Below are positions 63,806 to 64,000 of a stretch of DNA of 64,000 bases, piece after piece. Where the stretch lies: NCBI GenBank assembly GCA_025201375.1, contig JAIWZP010000007.1:434001-498000 (forward strand), given 5' to 3'. The notes beneath the pieces are model-generated. The model was not told the origin of the DNA, made no database searches, and was given only the letters and a program-made list of their open reading frames with translations. The stretch comes from Gongronella butleri. Taxonomy: Eukaryota; Mucoromycota; Mucoromycetes; Mucorales; Cunninghamellaceae. A program made the position numbers and the translations under genes. Numbering within the stretch: position 1 is the first letter of the stretch; every line of letters starts with the position of its first letter.

Positions 63806-64000
63806 CTATCCCCAAGCTGCTGTCGTGCAGTAATTTACTATCAGATGGCCACCCGTGCCAAAACACTAGGTAAAAAAGACCAAAAAACGCAAAAAAATGT
63901 ATGATGTCAGCAAAAAGGGAGCCATTGAAAGGGCGGAGCTCGGTTTACCTTGTAAAGATTCGAGAGCACTTCGTCTGGCGCAGGCGCAAAAGCACTGTTG
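63806..64000 (-). CDS. ATG12: Autophagy protein Atg12, C-terminal end (5' part outside window)
   Basis: Two minus-strand exons are visible: 63949-64000 (continuing beyond the window) and 63806-63865, intron 83 bp in phase 0 with GTAAAC donor and CCTAG acceptor. Together they read NSAFAPAPDEVLSNLYK then CFGTGGHLIVNYCTTAAWG and stop. This matches the end of the Atg12 ubiquitin fold: the FAPxPDE loop, NLYxCFG and the invariant C-terminal Ala-Trp-Gly. The final glycine is the one activated by Atg7, passed to Atg10 and joined to Atg5. As in other Atg12 proteins, no residues follow the glycine. The gene ends 195 bp from the start codon of the WW-domain gene, and both are on the minus strand. Confidence 0.9.

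Noticed and set aside
1..64000. tRNA and rRNA genes
   Set aside because: I looked for internal promoter boxes and GTTCGA-type T-loops and found none with a cloverleaf; a covariance-model scan was not possible here.

Overview
The window is nuclear DNA of a fungus. The housekeeping genes have short introns with GT-AG borders, and the gene set is fungal: CHO2-type phosphatidylethanolamine methyltransferase, cytosolic histidyl-tRNA synthetase, mitochondrial methionyl-tRNA synthetase, a capsule-type Cas1p acetyltransferase, DNA polymerase eta, arrestin-like protein and ATG12. An EBP-type sterol isomerase and a WHEP-like extension on HisRS fit an early-diverging lineage better than a typical yeast, but I cannot name the species. 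Long A or T runs are common in introns and gene flanks.

Layout. 1-1.3 kb: 3' end of a coiled-coil gene. 1.55-16.7 kb: a tandem array of about 6.2-6.4 kb units (two whole, one truncated). Each unit carries an NmrA-like Rossmann protein gene on the minus strand. The two complete units also carry a secreted CAP/PR-1-like gene, intact in unit 2 and frameshifted in unit 1. 16.7-20.3 kb: gene-free repeats. 20.4-29.8 kb: dense gene block (zinc-free MDR reductase, arrestin, EBP, mitochondrial MetRS, a RasGEF-like acidic protein). 30-31.7 kb: repeat. 31.7-36.5 kb: HisRS and DNA polymerase eta, both minus. 38.2-41.9 kb: two paralogues of an unrecognised family. 42.6-45.2 kb: a GH3 beta-N-acetylglucosaminidase fused to two GNAT-like domains. 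48.5-54.6 kb: Cas1p-type O-acetyltransferase and, facing it, CHO2. 55.5 kb: a small cysteine-rich secreted protein. 55.8-62.6 kb: repeat-rich, gene-free. 62.7-64 kb: a WW-domain protein and the last two exons of ATG12.

The most unusual structure is at 57,781-60,517: a TA-flanked element with inverted ends of about 190 bp, filled with a roughly 20-bp satellite. A second TA-flanked element (58,436-60,089) is inserted inside that satellite. The inner element is itself a long inverted repeat: arms built of 39-bp repeats (about 12 copies against 5) around a loop of twenty 21-bp repeats. I see no credible protein in it. A transcript across it would fold into a very large hairpin.

A second theme is a non-coding dispersed repeat family of up to about 3 kb (modules A and B) recurring through the intergenic regions, including inside the tandem units. 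The tandem NmrA/CAP cluster shows decay and apparent gene conversion. Genes in the dense blocks are ordinary housekeeping functions and show no operon-like functional grouping. Exon borders were read by eye from splice consensus and frame continuity; none has transcript support.
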